Source: Gammaproteobacteria bacterium
GTDB taxonomy: Bacteria; Pseudomonadota; Gammaproteobacteria; Pseudomonadales; Porticoccaceae
Length of the DNA: 64,000 nucleotides
Assembly (NCBI GenBank): GCA_018069465.1
Contig: JAGPUW010000011.1
Location: 1-64,000 of the forward strand
Direction of reading: 5' to 3'
Shown here: piece by piece, positions 35,025 through 46,602 of the stretch
Layout: the number at the start of each line of letters is the position of its first letter
How positions within the stretch are numbered: the first letter of the stretch is position 1
Made by a program: the position numbers and the translations under genes
The notes under the pieces: generated by a model
The model's input: the letters and a program-made list of their open reading frames with translations, nothing else
What the model was told of the DNA's origin: nothing
Database searches by the model: none

Positions 35025-36308
35025 CTATGATTCAAGCTCCTCATATTCATCACGGTCAGAGGTTTCGTAAAACACGGCCTCATCGAACAAGCCTTCACTG
35101 TGGGCGACAACACTCGACACCATGCAATCGCCGGTGACGTTGACCGCCGTGCGCATCATATCGAGCAGGCGATCGACGCCGATAATCAAGGCGATCCCCT
35201 CAACTGGCAGGCCGACTTGTTGCAGCACCAGCGCCAGCGTAATCAGGCCCACACCGGGCACGCCGGCGGTGCCGATGGAAGCCAGCGTCGCGGTCAACAC
35301 CACGGCCACATAGCCACCGAGGCCAATGTCGATGTTAAAGGCCTGGGCGATAAACACCGTGGCCACACCCTGCATAATCGCCGTGCCGTCCATATTAATA
35401 GTGGCACCGAGAGGCACGGTAAAAGAGGCGATAGCGTTATCGATACCGAGGCGCTTTTCGGCGACATTCATGGTCACCGGCATGGTGGCGCTGCTCGATG
35501 AGGTGCTGAAGGCAAACAACATCGCCGGGCGAACATTCTTCAGCAGCACCCAGGGGCTGAGGCGAGTCAGCAACTTAAACATCGTGGTGTAGACGCCGAG
35601 GCCATGGAGCAACAGTACCAAGGCCACGGTAAAAAAGTACTTCGCCAAATCGATAATGGCCGACAGGCCCAGCTCACTAAACAACTTGGCCAGCAAACAG
35701 AAAACACCGTAGGGGGCGAGGTGCATCAGCAGTGAGACCATGGTCATCACCACCTCGTTAAAGCTCTCGAAAAAGGCCAACACTTCTTTGCCCTTATCAC
35801 CGCTGTGGCTGACCGCAACGCCCATCAAAATAGCGAAGACAATCACCTGCAACATATTGCCCTCGGCCATGGCCTTCACGGGATTGGTGGGAAATATATT
35901 AATCAGCACCTCTTTAACCGAGGGCGGATCTTTGGGCGTGTAGGTCGCCGCCGAGCTCATATCGATACCCAGGCCCGGATTAATCAGGTTGGCAAAGAGC
36001 AGGGCGAGGGTAACGGCGATGGCGGTGGTGAGCATATATAAGCCCAGGGTTTTACCCGCCATGCGACCCATGCGGGCATTGGCACCCATGGCGGAGGAGC
36101 CACAGACCAGCGAGACAAAGACCAGGGGCACTACCAGTAGCTTTAGGGAGGCGATAAAAATCTTACCGACCACATCAAATACCGAGTTCACCAGCCAGGC
36201 CGTGAGATTGGCGACAAAGCTGCCCTCCGCCGCCGACATGGTATTGAGAATAGCGCCCAGTGCCACACCCAGCACCATGGCCAATAAGATTTTGCTCGAC
36301 AGGGTCAT
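35025..36308 (-). CDS. Dicarboxylate/amino acid:cation symporter
   Basis: A 427-residue inner-membrane carrier of the DAACS family (GltP/DctA type), which imports dicarboxylates or amino acids with H+ or Na+. About eight hydrophobic helices plus two reentrant loops are expected; seen are the serine-rich FAFSTSSSSATMPVTMNV (HP1), ATINMDGTAIMQGV (TM7, NMDGT) and SIGTAGVPGVGLITLALVL (HP2). The start at 36308 has CTGGA about 8 bases upstream; the longer in-frame extension would add about 90 residues of non-family sequence. Confidence 0.92.
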   Translation of the reverse strand: MTLSSKILLAMVLGVALGAILNTMSAAEGSFVANLTAWLVNSVFDVVGKIFIASLKLLVVPLVFVSLVCGSSAMGANARMGRMAGKTLGLYMLTTAIAVTLALLFANLINPGLGIDMSSAATYTPKDPPSVKEVLINIFPTNPVKAMAEGNMLQVIVFAILMGVAVSHSGDKGKEVLAFFESFNEVVMTMVSLLMHLAPYGVFCLLAKLFSELGLSAIIDLAKYFFTVALVLLLHGLGVYTTMFKLLTRLSPWVLLKNVRPAMLFAFSTSSSSATMPVTMNVAEKRLGIDNAIASFTVPLGATINMDGTAIMQGVATVFIAQAFNIDIGLGGYVAVVLTATLASIGTAGVPGVGLITLALVLQQVGLPVEGIALIIGVDRLLDMMRTAVNVTGDCMVSSVVAHSEGLFDEAVFYETSDRDEYEELES

Positions 36309-36357
36309 ATTATTTTCCAGAAATTTTCGTGAGGCATTTTTATTAATGCCGACCAAC

Positions 36358-38271
36358 TTACCTGCGCTCACCGCGCATTGCCACAATTTGTTCGCGCAGG
36401 GCCGGGGCCGATAGTTCGGCGGGGGCGACGGGCTGGCCCCCAATAATGGCAATGCGGCTCCACACGCGGTGGAAGGGCGTTTTAAAGACACCGGGGCCAC
36501 TGTGGCTAAAGAAGCCACCCCACAAACCCTGCAGGGCGAGGGGAATAACCGGCGCCGGGGTACGTGCAATAATGCGCTCAATACCGGCCCGAAATTCGTT
36601 CATGTCGCCATCCTGGGTCAACTTGCCCTCGGGGAAAATACACAGCAGGTCGCCGTTCTCAAGCCCGGCGGCAATCGACTCCAGCGCCGCCTTATACACC
36701 GCTTCATCTTCCTTCGGTGAGCAAATGGGAATCGCCCCACCGGTGCGAAATATAAAGTTAAGCACGGGAATCTCAAAAATCGGTTTATACATAATAAAGC
36801 GAATGGGCCTGCGCACCGCACCGGCGATAAGCAGGGCATCGACATAGCTAACGTGGTTGCTGGCAATCAGCGCCGCGCCTTTGTCGGGAATATTCTCCAG
36901 CCCTTTGTGACTCACCCGGTACAGGCTGTGGCTCAACAGCCAGATCATAAAGCGCATGGTGAACTCGGGCACCTGATAAAAAATGAAGACACCCACGGCG
37001 ATATTCATGACGGCAATAAGCAGATAAAAAGTGGGGATGCCGATATCGACCACGCCCAAAAAGAAAATGCCCAGCAGGCTGGAGATCACCATAAAAAACG
37101 CGTTGAGAATATTGTTAAAGGCAATAATCCGCGCCCGCGTACTCTCCTGCGAGCGCATCTGCACCATGGCGTAAAGGGGCACAATATAGAAGCCACCAAA
37201 CAAACCGATCAGGGCCAGGTCGAACAAGATACGCATAGCGCCGGGCTGGGCGAAAAAGCCCATAGCACCCACCGCCTCAGTACCCCCATAACCCAGCCCC
37301 GCAAAAAACAGGTCAATGCCGAATACGCTAATGCCCAGCGCCCCAAAGGGCACCAGACCAATTTCAATTTTATGGCCACTCATACGCTCACACAGTAGCG
37401 AGCCAATGGCGATGCCGACGGTAAAGGCGCTGAGTAAAAGGGCGATTAAACTCGGCTCACCGTGCAGGGTGGTCACCGAAAAATTCGGTATCTGGGTGAG
37501 GTAACTGGCACCAATCAACCAAAACCAGGAGATGCCCATAATCGCCAGTAGCACGGCGTGCTTTTCACTGGCCAGTTGATAGAGCTTGCGGCCCTCGCGC
37601 AGGGGGTTGTAATCAATGCGCAGTGTCGGCGCTTTGGCCTCCGCCACCGGCACCTGACGGCTGCTGAACCAGCCCGCAAAGGCGACCGCGAGCACAATCA
37701 CACCCACCAGCGGGGCGGGCTGCTCAAGGCCCGCCAATAAACTACCGGCAATGGTGCCGATCAATATCGCCACAAAGGTACCCATTTCAATTTGCGCATT
37801 GCCACCAATTAGCTCTGCGCGGCGCAAATGCTGGGGAATAATGGCGTATTTCACCGGCCCAAAAAATGCCGACTGGGTGCCCATGGCAAACAGCACTAGC
37901 ATCATTAGCCAAGTTTCGTTGTACCACAGCGATGCAAAGCCAGCGCCCATAATAAAAATTTCCGCCAGTTTGATACGGCGAATAATCAGTGACTTTTCGT
38001 ATTTATCGGCCAATTGCCCGGCGAGAGCTGAAAAAAGAAAGAAGGGAATAATAAACAGGCCCGCCGCCATATTGACCAGGGCGTTGGTCTCTGTGCCATT
38101 GGCGGCCACACCGCTGCTGACCAAAATTACCAGCAGGGCGTTTTTAAAGAAGTTGTCATTGAGGGCACCAAAAAACTGGGTCAAAAAAAACGGCAAAAAG
38201 CGCCGCGATTTGAGCAAAGTAAACTGGCTTTTTTGATCGGCCAAGCCCTGTTGTATTTCAGTATCTGGCAT
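36358..38271 (-). CDS. MFS transporter fused to PlsC-type acyltransferase
   Basis: A 637-residue fusion. Residues about 20-420 form a 12-helix MFS domain like LplT lysophospholipid flippases (FLTQFFGALNDNFFKNALL). Residues about 435-637 are a 1-acylglycerol-3-phosphate acyltransferase domain with NHVSYVDALL (H-x4-D), IFPEGKL and VIPLALQGLWGG. Full-length relatives (LplT-Aas) add an acyl-ACP synthetase; this protein has none, so it could flip a lysophospholipid and reacylate it from acyl-ACP or acyl-CoA (inference). It lies 49 bases upstream of the symporter gene on the same strand. Confidence 0.9.
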   Translation of the reverse strand: MPDTEIQQGLADQKSQFTLLKSRRFLPFFLTQFFGALNDNFFKNALLVILVSSGVAANGTETNALVNMAAGLFIIPFFLFSALAGQLADKYEKSLIIRRIKLAEIFIMGAGFASLWYNETWLMMLVLFAMGTQSAFFGPVKYAIIPQHLRRAELIGGNAQIEMGTFVAILIGTIAGSLLAGLEQPAPLVGVIVLAVAFAGWFSSRQVPVAEAKAPTLRIDYNPLREGRKLYQLASEKHAVLLAIMGISWFWLIGASYLTQIPNFSVTTLHGEPSLIALLLSAFTVGIAIGSLLCERMSGHKIEIGLVPFGALGISVFGIDLFFAGLGYGGTEAVGAMGFFAQPGAMRILFDLALIGLFGGFYIVPLYAMVQMRSQESTRARIIAFNNILNAFFMVISSLLGIFFLGVVDIGIPTFYLLIAVMNIAVGVFIFYQVPEFTMRFMIWLLSHSLYRVSHKGLENIPDKGAALIASNHVSYVDALLIAGAVRRPIRFIMYKPIFEIPVLNFIFRTGGAIPICSPKEDEAVYKAALESIAAGLENGDLLCIFPEGKLTQDGDMNEFRAGIERIIARTPAPVIPLALQGLWGGFFSHSGPGVFKTPFHRVWSRIAIIGGQPVAPAELSAPALREQIVAMRGERR

Positions 38272-38372
38272 TGTTCCCTCGTTATTTATTGTAGCGGGTA
38301 TTTTTATTGCTTATTTGTTGACCGGCCTTGCCACCTGCATGAGAGAGTCTGCGCCCTGTTTCAGCTATCGCC

Positions 38373-39044
38373 TTAAAAAGGGCTGGGGCAAAAGCCCTTA
38401 AACCTTTCACCGCTCACCGGGTGATCAAATTCTATCCTTTCGGCGTGTAGCATTAAACGTGAGGCCAACATAAAAGCCTCATCACTAGCGTAGAGGTCGC
38501 AACCCAAAATGGGGTGGCCAATCTCACGACTGTGAATGCGCAATTGATGGGTGCGCCCGGTGGCCGGAGTAAAAATCACGCGCGTGGCAAAGGGTTCATC
38601 AAGATACTCAACAACCCGATAATGGCTAAGAGCTGCTTTGCCCGTCTCATGGCAAATTTTCTGCAGGGGAAAGTGCTCCCGGTTTTTTGCGATGGGGAAA
38701 TCAATAAGCCCACTCGTCTCACGCAGGTGCCCGTGCAATAGGGCCATATAGCTTTTGGCGACACTGCGCTGTTGAAATTGCCGAGTGATATCGGCATTCA
38801 CCACTTTATTTAATGCCACAATCATCAAACCAGACGTGCCAAAATCAAGCCGGTGAGCCAGCGTTGCCGTGGGGAAATCCTGCACCAGACGCCAGTGTAC
38901 AGAATCTTTATTAAGGGGATGCTTGCCTGACAAGCTGAGCAAGCCCGGTGGCTTGTCAATTAATAAGAAAGACTCGTCTCGATAGACAATCTCTATCTGC
39001 TCAGTGCACAAAGGAACAATAAAGGGATCGGCCTGAGGCTGCAT
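38373..39044 (-). CDS. RluA family pseudouridine synthase
   Basis: A 223-residue RluA-type enzyme that isomerises uridines in rRNA or tRNA. Catalytic motif HRLDFGTSGLMIVAL contains the essential Asp; others are VIDKP-like LLIDKPPGLLSL, KSYMALLHGHL and GRTHQLRIHSREIGHPILGC. There is no S4 domain, and the length fits RluA/TruC rather than RluC/D. Stands alone on the minus strand. Confidence 0.93.
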   Translation of the reverse strand: MQPQADPFIVPLCTEQIEIVYRDESFLLIDKPPGLLSLSGKHPLNKDSVHWRLVQDFPTATLAHRLDFGTSGLMIVALNKVVNADITRQFQQRSVAKSYMALLHGHLRETSGLIDFPIAKNREHFPLQKICHETGKAALSHYRVVEYLDEPFATRVIFTPATGRTHQLRIHSREIGHPILGCDLYASDEAFMLASRLMLHAERIEFDHPVSGERFKGFCPSPF

Positions 39045-39525
39045 ATTGACAATCTACACGTGAATTCTGGCCGGTTATTTTACAACAAGGTGTAAGGCAT
39101 TAAGGCACCTTTGCTTAATTCGCTGACCATATCAGTTGCCATCCACATTAAAGCCACACCAATTTCATTCGTAAAACCTTTTTTAACACCTCAGCCCTGG
39201 CTTTAATTATTAGTTTTCACAAGACGGACGCATAGAAAGTTTTCGAGTGCAGCTTTAAAATTATCCGCGTGCAGCGCACCTTAGCCAAATTGACAAAAGT
39301 GGCCATTCATCATCATTTCAGCGGCTTTTAAGTGTAAAACAGGGGGGTTCAGACTCGATTAAACGCTAAGTATCCAGGGACCGTAGCGGCATTTTTATAC
39401 TGGTCGAGGTGCCTGAACTTTTCTCATGGCTCGGGGTAGTTAATATCTTTCTCGCTACAAAGAGAGCATGCCCTTTGCAGCTATATATTAAGCCGCCGCG
39501 CAACAGCTACTATTAAGTCGCTTGA
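39045..39525. other. Non-coding gap, nothing convincing
   Basis: About 480 bases without an open reading frame that has a ribosome binding site, and with no clear hairpin or repeat array. It may be decayed sequence, given the broken gene that follows. Confidence 0.4.
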
Positions 39526-39953
39526 TTAGGCCCTTCTGGCCAATTTCTTACGTCCCACCCAGCAGCTCGCAGCGATCGACCCAAACAGCCAGGCAGATGC
39601 AGGCAGTGGCACGGGCGCAATCGCAGCATCAAAACTGCTCAGGTTAGTACCGTCTTGATGGTTGATGGTAGCTCGGATCTCCAAAGCAAATGGCCTTGAT
39701 AATGTGGGCAGGTCGGCGAAAACCTCATTAGAGAAGGCGGTAGTACCGCTCACAGAGGAATCATGATCACCGCTCGCAAATGTTTGGCCACCTGTGGCAC
39801 CGTTATTTTCATCGTATATAAATGAAAGATCTATTGCCCCGTCGGTAGTACCACCATAGCTGGCCCCAAAACCGCTAACCGAGGGTGATAAAAAGTCAGT
39901 GTCGCGGATGCTAACGAGCAATTGGCCAGGTGTACGAGGACACTTCTATTCAT
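39526..39953 (-). pseudogene. Truncated secreted protein with VPLP-type (PEP-CTERM-like) sorting signal
   Basis: The C-terminal tail reads PVPLPASAWLFGS, a hydrophobic stretch and RKKLARRA, matching the VPLPA/PEP-CTERM exosortase sorting signal. The ATG at 39953 has a strong AAAGGAGA ribosome site but its own frame (MNRSVLVHLANCSLASATL) stops after 40 residues; the tail lies in another frame (39526-39921, TTG start). The gene thus appears broken by a frameshift or internal deletion. Full-length members are surface or secreted proteins. No exosortase gene is in this window. Confidence 0.55.
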
Positions 39954-40402
39954 CTCAATTTATCTCCTTTGGGCTAGGGAAAAATACATCGGGGAGTAAT
40001 AGGATTAATAGTGTGGCGCGCCTTTATTAAGACTCACTGTTTCCCGAACTTACCAATTTAAAGTGCAAACTGAATTCCTTTAGTGCGTCGGGAAGAGCCA
40101 ATCTGGCGATAGCTTAGCCGTTCAACGACTCCGTGGAACAGTCGGAATTGTACTTAGTTTTGTTCTGTGCCTGTGTTACAGGGCAGAGAAGGTTTTGTTA
40201 CACGGCAAGATTTAGAGGCCAGATTATTAGTAAGGCTTCGGCTAAAGACTCAAATCGGAAAAACGGGGTGGAAAAACAGAAACGGAAAACAGGGTCAAGA
40301 CTCGATTAAAGCCCGCAACTCGATCTTTCTGCTATAGCTTGAGGAAAGAAGCGCTGCTACCAAGGCTTTCAATCTAAGGCTGGTGCAGCGCATCTTATCT
40401 TT
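39954..40402. other. Non-coding gap upstream of the broken gene and downstream of glmS
   Basis: About 450 bases with no credible gene. Contains the strong ribosome site of the broken gene at 39963-39970 and a likely glmS terminator near its right end. No repeats of note. Confidence 0.4.
40351..40391 (-). terminator. Possible terminator downstream of glmS
   Basis: GCGCTGC(T)ACCA and TGGTGCAGCGC form a stem with one bulged base and a 19-base loop; on the minus strand it is followed by TTCTTTCC. Position just after the glmS stop supports the role, but the T tract is poor. Confidence 0.4.
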
Positions 40403-42235
40403 TTATTCGACAGTCACCGACTTGGCCAAATTTCTTGGCTGGTCAACATCGGTGCCTTTTAATACCGCCACGTGGTAGGACAGTAATTGCAGGGGCAGGG
40501 TGTAGATAATCGCTTCAAGACTGGGGGGCACATGGGGCAGGTTGACGACGGTGACGCCTTCCTGGTCGTGAAAGCCCGCAGCTTTATCGGCAAACACAAA
40601 GAGCTGGCCGCCGCGAGCTTGCACTTCGTGGAGGTTGGATTTTAATTTTTCCAGCAATTCATTATTGGGCGCGACGGCAACCACAGGCATATCGGCATCG
40701 ACCAAAGCCAGCGGGCCGTGTTTGAGTTCACCGGAGGGGTAGGCCTCGGCGTGAATATAAGAAATTTCTTTCAGTTTTAAAGCGCCTTCGAGGGCGATGG
40801 GGTATTGCACGCCACGGCCGAGGAAGAGGGCGTTTTGCTTGTCGGCAAAGCTTTGGAAAGTCCTTTCAATTTCTTTATCGAGCTTGAGTATTTCGCGGCT
40901 GAGCGCGGGCAGCTTGTGTAGGGCGGCGACCAGTTCCCGCTCTTTGGCCTCGTCGATACCACCGCGATAGCGCGCCAGTGAAATCGACAACAGTTGTAGT
41001 GCCACCAGTTGGGTGGTGAAGGCTTTCGTGGAGGCAACGCCGATTTCTGGCCCGGCTAGGGTCATCACGGCGAGGTCGGATTCGCGCACCAGCGAGCTGT
41101 TGGCAACATTGCAGACCACCAATGTACCGAGGTAGCCAGCTTCTTTTGTCGACTGCAGGGCGGCCAAGGTATCGGCTGTTTCGCCCGACTGGGAAATACT
41201 GACGAACAGAGTGTTGGCTGGAACAACAACTTTGCGATAGCGGTATTCGCTGGCAACTTCGACCTGGCAGGGAATACCGGCCCATTCCTCCAGCCAGTAG
41301 CGCGCCACTAAACCCGAGTGATAACTGGTGCCACAGGCAATGATGTGTACGTTTTCAACTTGCTTGAGTAGTGTTACAGCATCGGCACCGAAGGCTTCGG
41401 TAAGGACGTGCTTGTCGCTGATTCTACCCTGCAGGGTAGCGGCCAGCACCTCGGGCTGCTGGTAAATTTCCTTCAGCATGTAGTGGCGGAAACCGCCTTT
41501 ATCATTTTGGTCAGAGCCGTGGTCGATTTGCACGATTTCACGCTCAAGTGGCTGGCCGGCAATATCCATAACCTGAAAGTGCTCGGCCGACAACTCGACC
41601 AGATCGCCTTCACCAAGAAAGATAAAGCGGTCGGTAACCTGACGCAGTGCCAGTGGGTCGGAGGCGAGGAAGTTTTCTTCGATGCCGACACCGAGTACCA
41701 GGGGGCTACCCTTGCGGGCACCAATTAAAATTTTGGGTTCGTGCGCTGACATGACAGCCAGAGCATAAGCGCCGTCAAGCCTGGCCAGAGTTTGCTGCAC
41801 GGCCTGCAAGAGTGAGGATGAAGAAGCTCTGTAAAAGTGAACCAGGTGGGCGACGACTTCGGTATCGGTCGCCGACACAAAGGTATAACCCGCAGCTTGC
41901 AGTTCTTTGCGTAGCGCCTCGTGATTTTCAATAATGCCGTTGTGTACGACGGCAATATGGTCTGAGCTATGAGGGTGAGAATTGACATCGTTTGGCAGGC
42001 CGTGAGTGGCCCAGCGGGTGTGGGCTATGCCGAGGTGACCCTGCAGGGGTTTATCGCGTAAACCCTGCTCCAATGCCATCACCTTGCCCGCGTTTTTCTG
42101 CAGGCAAATTTCATTTGTTGCATCGAGTACAGCGATACCTGCGGAGTCGTAACCCCGGTATTCAAGGCGCTTTAAGCCCTCGAGTAAAATACCTGTGACA
42201 TTGCGTTGCGCAGCAGCACCAACTATTCCGCACAT
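40403..42235 (-). CDS. glmS: Glutamine-fructose-6-phosphate aminotransferase (isomerising)
   Basis: A 610-residue enzyme making glucosamine-6-phosphate for peptidoglycan and LPS. The N-terminal class II glutaminase starts MCGIVGA with catalytic Cys2; HTRWATHGLPND follows. Two SIS domains bind the sugar phosphate (ACGTSYHSG, SISQSGETADT, GRGVQYPIALEGALK-like). The C-terminus ends in LAKSVTVE as in E. coli. Downstream of glmU by 11 bases, same transcript. Confidence 0.97.
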   Translation of the reverse strand: MCGIVGAAAQRNVTGILLEGLKRLEYRGYDSAGIAVLDATNEICLQKNAGKVMALEQGLRDKPLQGHLGIAHTRWATHGLPNDVNSHPHSSDHIAVVHNGIIENHEALRKELQAAGYTFVSATDTEVVAHLVHFYRASSSSLLQAVQQTLARLDGAYALAVMSAHEPKILIGARKGSPLVLGVGIEENFLASDPLALRQVTDRFIFLGEGDLVELSAEHFQVMDIAGQPLEREIVQIDHGSDQNDKGGFRHYMLKEIYQQPEVLAATLQGRISDKHVLTEAFGADAVTLLKQVENVHIIACGTSYHSGLVARYWLEEWAGIPCQVEVASEYRYRKVVVPANTLFVSISQSGETADTLAALQSTKEAGYLGTLVVCNVANSSLVRESDLAVMTLAGPEIGVASTKAFTTQLVALQLLSISLARYRGGIDEAKERELVAALHKLPALSREILKLDKEIERTFQSFADKQNALFLGRGVQYPIALEGALKLKEISYIHAEAYPSGELKHGPLALVDADMPVVAVAPNNELLEKLKSNLHEVQARGGQLFVFADKAAGFHDQEGVTVVNLPHVPPSLEAIIYTLPLQLLSYHVAVLKGTDVDQPRNLAKSVTVE

Positions 42236-42246
42236 AGTTTATTCCT

Positions 42247-43611
42247 TTAGTTTTTTTCGGGTCGCTTCCAGGTGTCGATCGTTCTTTGTTTGCCGCGGGC
42301 AATGGCCAGACTGTCATCGGGCACATCGCGACTAATCGTTGAACCCGCGCCAACGGTGGCATTCTTACCCACAACAACCGGTGCCACCAATGATGTATTG
42401 GAGCCTATAAAGGCACCATCATCAATTTCGGTGAGGTGCTTGTTAACACCGTCATAATTGCAGGTGATGGTGCCTGCGCCAACATTGACCTCACTACCGA
42501 GCACGGCATCACCGACATAACTGAGGTGGCTAATTTTACTACCGGGGCCGATTTGGGCTTTTTTGGTTTCAACAAAGTTACCGACTTTAGCACCTTCAGC
42601 CAACACCGTATGGGGGCGCAGGCGAGCAAATGGTCCAACCTGTACATCCGCTTCGAGGGTAACAGGGCCTTCGATAACTGTGTTGGCTTTGATAATGACT
42701 CTGTCGCCAATAATGGCATCTTTAATAACACAGCTGGGACCGATACTGACCTGATTGCCGATGCTATTCGTGCCTTCAAAAATGCAGTTAATATCGATCA
42801 CCACATCCTCACCTGTGACTAACTCACCCCGACAATCAAAGCGGGTGGGGTCAATAATGGTGACACCACAATCCAGTAAGCTATTAGCCTTTTGCCGTTG
42901 ATAGTAGCGCTCTAAAGCGACCAGTTGCGCACGGCTATTGACGCCTTCTACTTCTTCCTGCGCTGCAGGTTGGTAGGTATTAATACGTCGACCAGCCGCC
43001 CGAGCCAAGCTAATCACATCCGTTAAATAGTATTCTTGCTGGGCATTATTATTGTCGATCTGCGGCAACCAGGTTTTCAAATCAGCCGCTGTCATCGCCA
43101 TCACGCCGGTGTTGACTTCGCTTATTTGCAACTGCTCGGGAGCGGCATCTTTTTGTTCGACAATGCCGATGACATCACCTGTTGGGTTGCGCAAAATCCT
43201 GCCGTAACCGCTTGGGTCGGGCAGTGTAACGGTCAGCAATGCCATGGCGTCGCGGTCAACCCCGGCGAGCATTTTTTCGAGGGTGCTGCTTTCGATCAAG
43301 GGTACATCGCCGTAGACGATAAGCACCTTGGCCTCATCCCTTAAAGCCGGGATGGCTTGCAGTACAGCGTGGGCTGTACCCAATTGTGATGTTTGTTCAA
43401 TCCAGTTGAGCGGCTGACCAGCAAAGGTCGCTTGAATTTGTTCTTTGCCATGACCGACGATGACATTAATTGCCGCACCGTCTAATCCTTCAACAGAACT
43501 AAAGACATGAGCCAGCAGGGGCTTACCCGCGAGCGGGTGTAAGACTTTAGGCAGTTCAGAGCGCATACGCGTACCTTTACCCGCCGCTAATACCAGTACA
43601 TCGAGCAACAT
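42247..43611 (-). CDS. glmU: Bifunctional UDP-N-acetylglucosamine pyrophosphorylase / glucosamine-1-phosphate N-acetyltransferase
   Basis: A 454-residue enzyme doing the last two steps to UDP-GlcNAc. The N-terminal nucleotidyltransferase has LAAGKGTRMRS; the C-terminal left-handed beta-helix has hexapeptide repeats (GDRVIIKANTVIEGPVTL) ending in VGAGTITCNYDG. Length and order match E. coli GlmU (456). In the minus-strand order atp-glmU-glmS, coupling energy to wall synthesis only by position. Confidence 0.97.
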   Translation of the reverse strand: MLLDVLVLAAGKGTRMRSELPKVLHPLAGKPLLAHVFSSVEGLDGAAINVIVGHGKEQIQATFAGQPLNWIEQTSQLGTAHAVLQAIPALRDEAKVLIVYGDVPLIESSTLEKMLAGVDRDAMALLTVTLPDPSGYGRILRNPTGDVIGIVEQKDAAPEQLQISEVNTGVMAMTAADLKTWLPQIDNNNAQQEYYLTDVISLARAAGRRINTYQPAAQEEVEGVNSRAQLVALERYYQRQKANSLLDCGVTIIDPTRFDCRGELVTGEDVVIDINCIFEGTNSIGNQVSIGPSCVIKDAIIGDRVIIKANTVIEGPVTLEADVQVGPFARLRPHTVLAEGAKVGNFVETKKAQIGPGSKISHLSYVGDAVLGSEVNVGAGTITCNYDGVNKHLTEIDDGAFIGSNTSLVAPVVVGKNATVGAGSTISRDVPDDSLAIARGKQRTIDTWKRPEKN

Positions 43612-43722
43612 CGTTATCTTTCTCCCTGTTATGTCACCAAGTAGTCAATTATTTTAACAAGTGCTGTTTGAAGTTTTGGTGACAGATGGCGACTTATTGT
43701 AATGCTCTAATGAACGCGCACA

Positions 43723-43746
43723 AAAAAGGCAGCCGTAGCTGCCTTA
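43723..43746 (-). terminator. Rho-independent terminator after the atp operon
   Basis: On the minus strand AAGGCAGC-TACG-GCTGCCTT is followed by TTTTG, about 22 bases after the atpC stop. A classic tight terminator that separates atp from glmU. Confidence 0.9.
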
Positions 43747-43767
43747 CTGTAAAACATGGCGACACTA

Positions 43768-44199
43768 TTAACGAACAGAGCCCGCTCTGCGACGCAATTC
43801 TGAAATAGTGCGTAGCTGGGCAGTTGCCTCGGCAAGACGAGAGGCAGCCACAGAGTAGTCAATTTCTCCACTCTGGTTTTTCATATCATGTTCGGCCTGC
43901 TTTTGTGCTTCTAGTGCTGCAGCCTCATCGATGTCATTAGCACGAACAGCCGTATCGGCAAGAATAGAAATGATGCCGGGCTGTACTTCAAGGTAACCGC
44001 CGGAGAGATAAAGAACCTCATCCTCGGAACCGGTCTTAATAAGACGAACCGGGCCGGGTAACAAACCGGTGAGCAAAGGTGCGTGGCCATAAGCTATACC
44101 CAGCTCACCCAGTGTACCAGCAGCAACGACCATCTCCACCATTCCGGAGAAGATCGCTTCCTCGGCACTAACGATATCGCAATGTACGGGTATAGACAT
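43768..44199 (-). CDS. atpC: F-type ATP synthase epsilon subunit
   Basis: A 143-residue epsilon subunit, part of the central stalk and an inhibitor of ATP hydrolysis. The N-terminal beta-sandwich shows the family start [13 protein letters not shown] and [20 protein letters not shown]. The C-terminal two-helix hairpin is Ala/Glu/Arg rich ([14 protein letters not shown]). Last gene of the atp operon. Confidence 0.95.
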   Translation of the reverse strand: MSIPVHCDIVSAEEAIFSGMVEMVVAAGTLGELGIAYGHAPLLTGLLPGPVRLIKTGSEDEVLYLSGGYLEVQPGIISILADTAVRANDIDEAAALEAQKQAEHDMKNQSGEIDYSVAASRLAEATAQLRTISELRRRAGSVR

Positions 44200-44235
44200 A
44201 AAAAGTACTCTTTGCTTTAGCGATTAAGCGCCAGA

Positions 44236-45612
<1,377 letters not shown>

Positions 45613-45693
45613 TTACACTTCCTCTTCGCCTTGGCGTTAAGTCTGATAATTTGTTTCGTTTAAAAACAGTAAAGCCGAGTTATATCTCGCGCT

Positions 45694-46554
45694 TTAAACT
45701 GCAGCTGCACCACTAACAATTTCTGACAATTCCTGAGTAATCGCCCCTTGTCTCGCTTTGTTATAAAGCAATTCAAGCTCGTCGATCAGGTCGCCAGCAT
45801 TATCGGTAGCACTCTTCATGGCTATCATTCGAGCAGCTTGCTCACAGGCCTTGTTTTCGACAACGGCCTGGTAAACCTGTGACTCGATATAACGCACCAG
45901 TAGGCCGCTGAGCAATTCTTTGGCATCTGGCTCGTAAATATAATCCCAATGATGTTTCAACTTATCATCTTCGGCTGCCTCTAAAGGCAATATCTGCTCA
46001 ACCGTTGGATCTTGAGTCATGGTGTTAACAAAGCGGTTGGCGACCAGGTAGAGGCGGTCTATCTTGCCTTCGTCAAAAGCATCGAGCATCACTTTGACAC
46101 TGCCAATCAACTCGCCAGCAGCGGGCTGGTCACCCATGTCTTTGACAATCGCGGTGATATTGGCGCCGACGCTACCAAAAAAGGTAGCCGCTTTATTACC
46201 AATAGTGCAGACATCAACTGCGACGCCTTTCTCGCTCCACTGCTGCATTGATTTGAGCTGGGCCTTAAATAAATTGGTATTAAGACCGCCGCACAAACCA
46301 CGGTCTGTTGAGACCAGGATATAACCAACGCGCTTAATTTCCCGCTCAGTCAAATACTGGTGGCGGTACTCGGGCGCAGCATTAGCTAGATGGCCAACGA
46401 CTGCGCGAATGCGTTGTGCGTAGGGCTTACCCAGTGACATGCGTTGCTGGGCACGGCGCATTTTACTGGCCGCGACCATTTCCATAGCGCTGGTGATCTT
46501 CTGCGTACTTTTTACGCTGTTGATCTTGGTTTTTACTTCTTTACCGACTGCCAT
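45694..46554 (-). CDS. atpG: F-type ATP synthase gamma subunit
   Basis: A 286-residue rotor shaft subunit. It has the conserved N-terminal coiled-coil helix ([20 protein letters not shown]) and C-terminal helix with [20 protein letters not shown], which form the coiled coil inside the alpha3beta3 ring, and [13 protein letters not shown] in the Rossmann-like middle. Order atpA-atpG-atpD is conserved. Confidence 0.97.
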   Translation of the reverse strand: MAVGKEVKTKINSVKSTQKITSAMEMVAASKMRRAQQRMSLGKPYAQRIRAVVGHLANAAPEYRHQYLTEREIKRVGYILVSTDRGLCGGLNTNLFKAQLKSMQQWSEKGVAVDVCTIGNKAATFFGSVGANITAIVKDMGDQPAAGELIGSVKVMLDAFDEGKIDRLYLVANRFVNTMTQDPTVEQILPLEAAEDDKLKHHWDYIYEPDAKELLSGLLVRYIESQVYQAVVENKACEQAARMIAMKSATDNAGDLIDELELLYNKARQGAITQELSEIVSGAAAV

Positions 46555-46602
46555 AATCTATTAATCCGATCGTCGCTAAACCCGCTGTGTAAAAAAAGAG
46601 TC

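Noticed and set aside
36853-37398. Plus-strand frame inside the MFS-PlsC gene
   Set aside because: It is antisense to a clear transporter and has low-complexity His/Asn-rich content from helix codons.
40403-42235. Possible glmS ribozyme/riboswitch
   Set aside because: The gap before glmS is only 11 bases from glmU, too short; the ribozyme is typical of Firmicutes.
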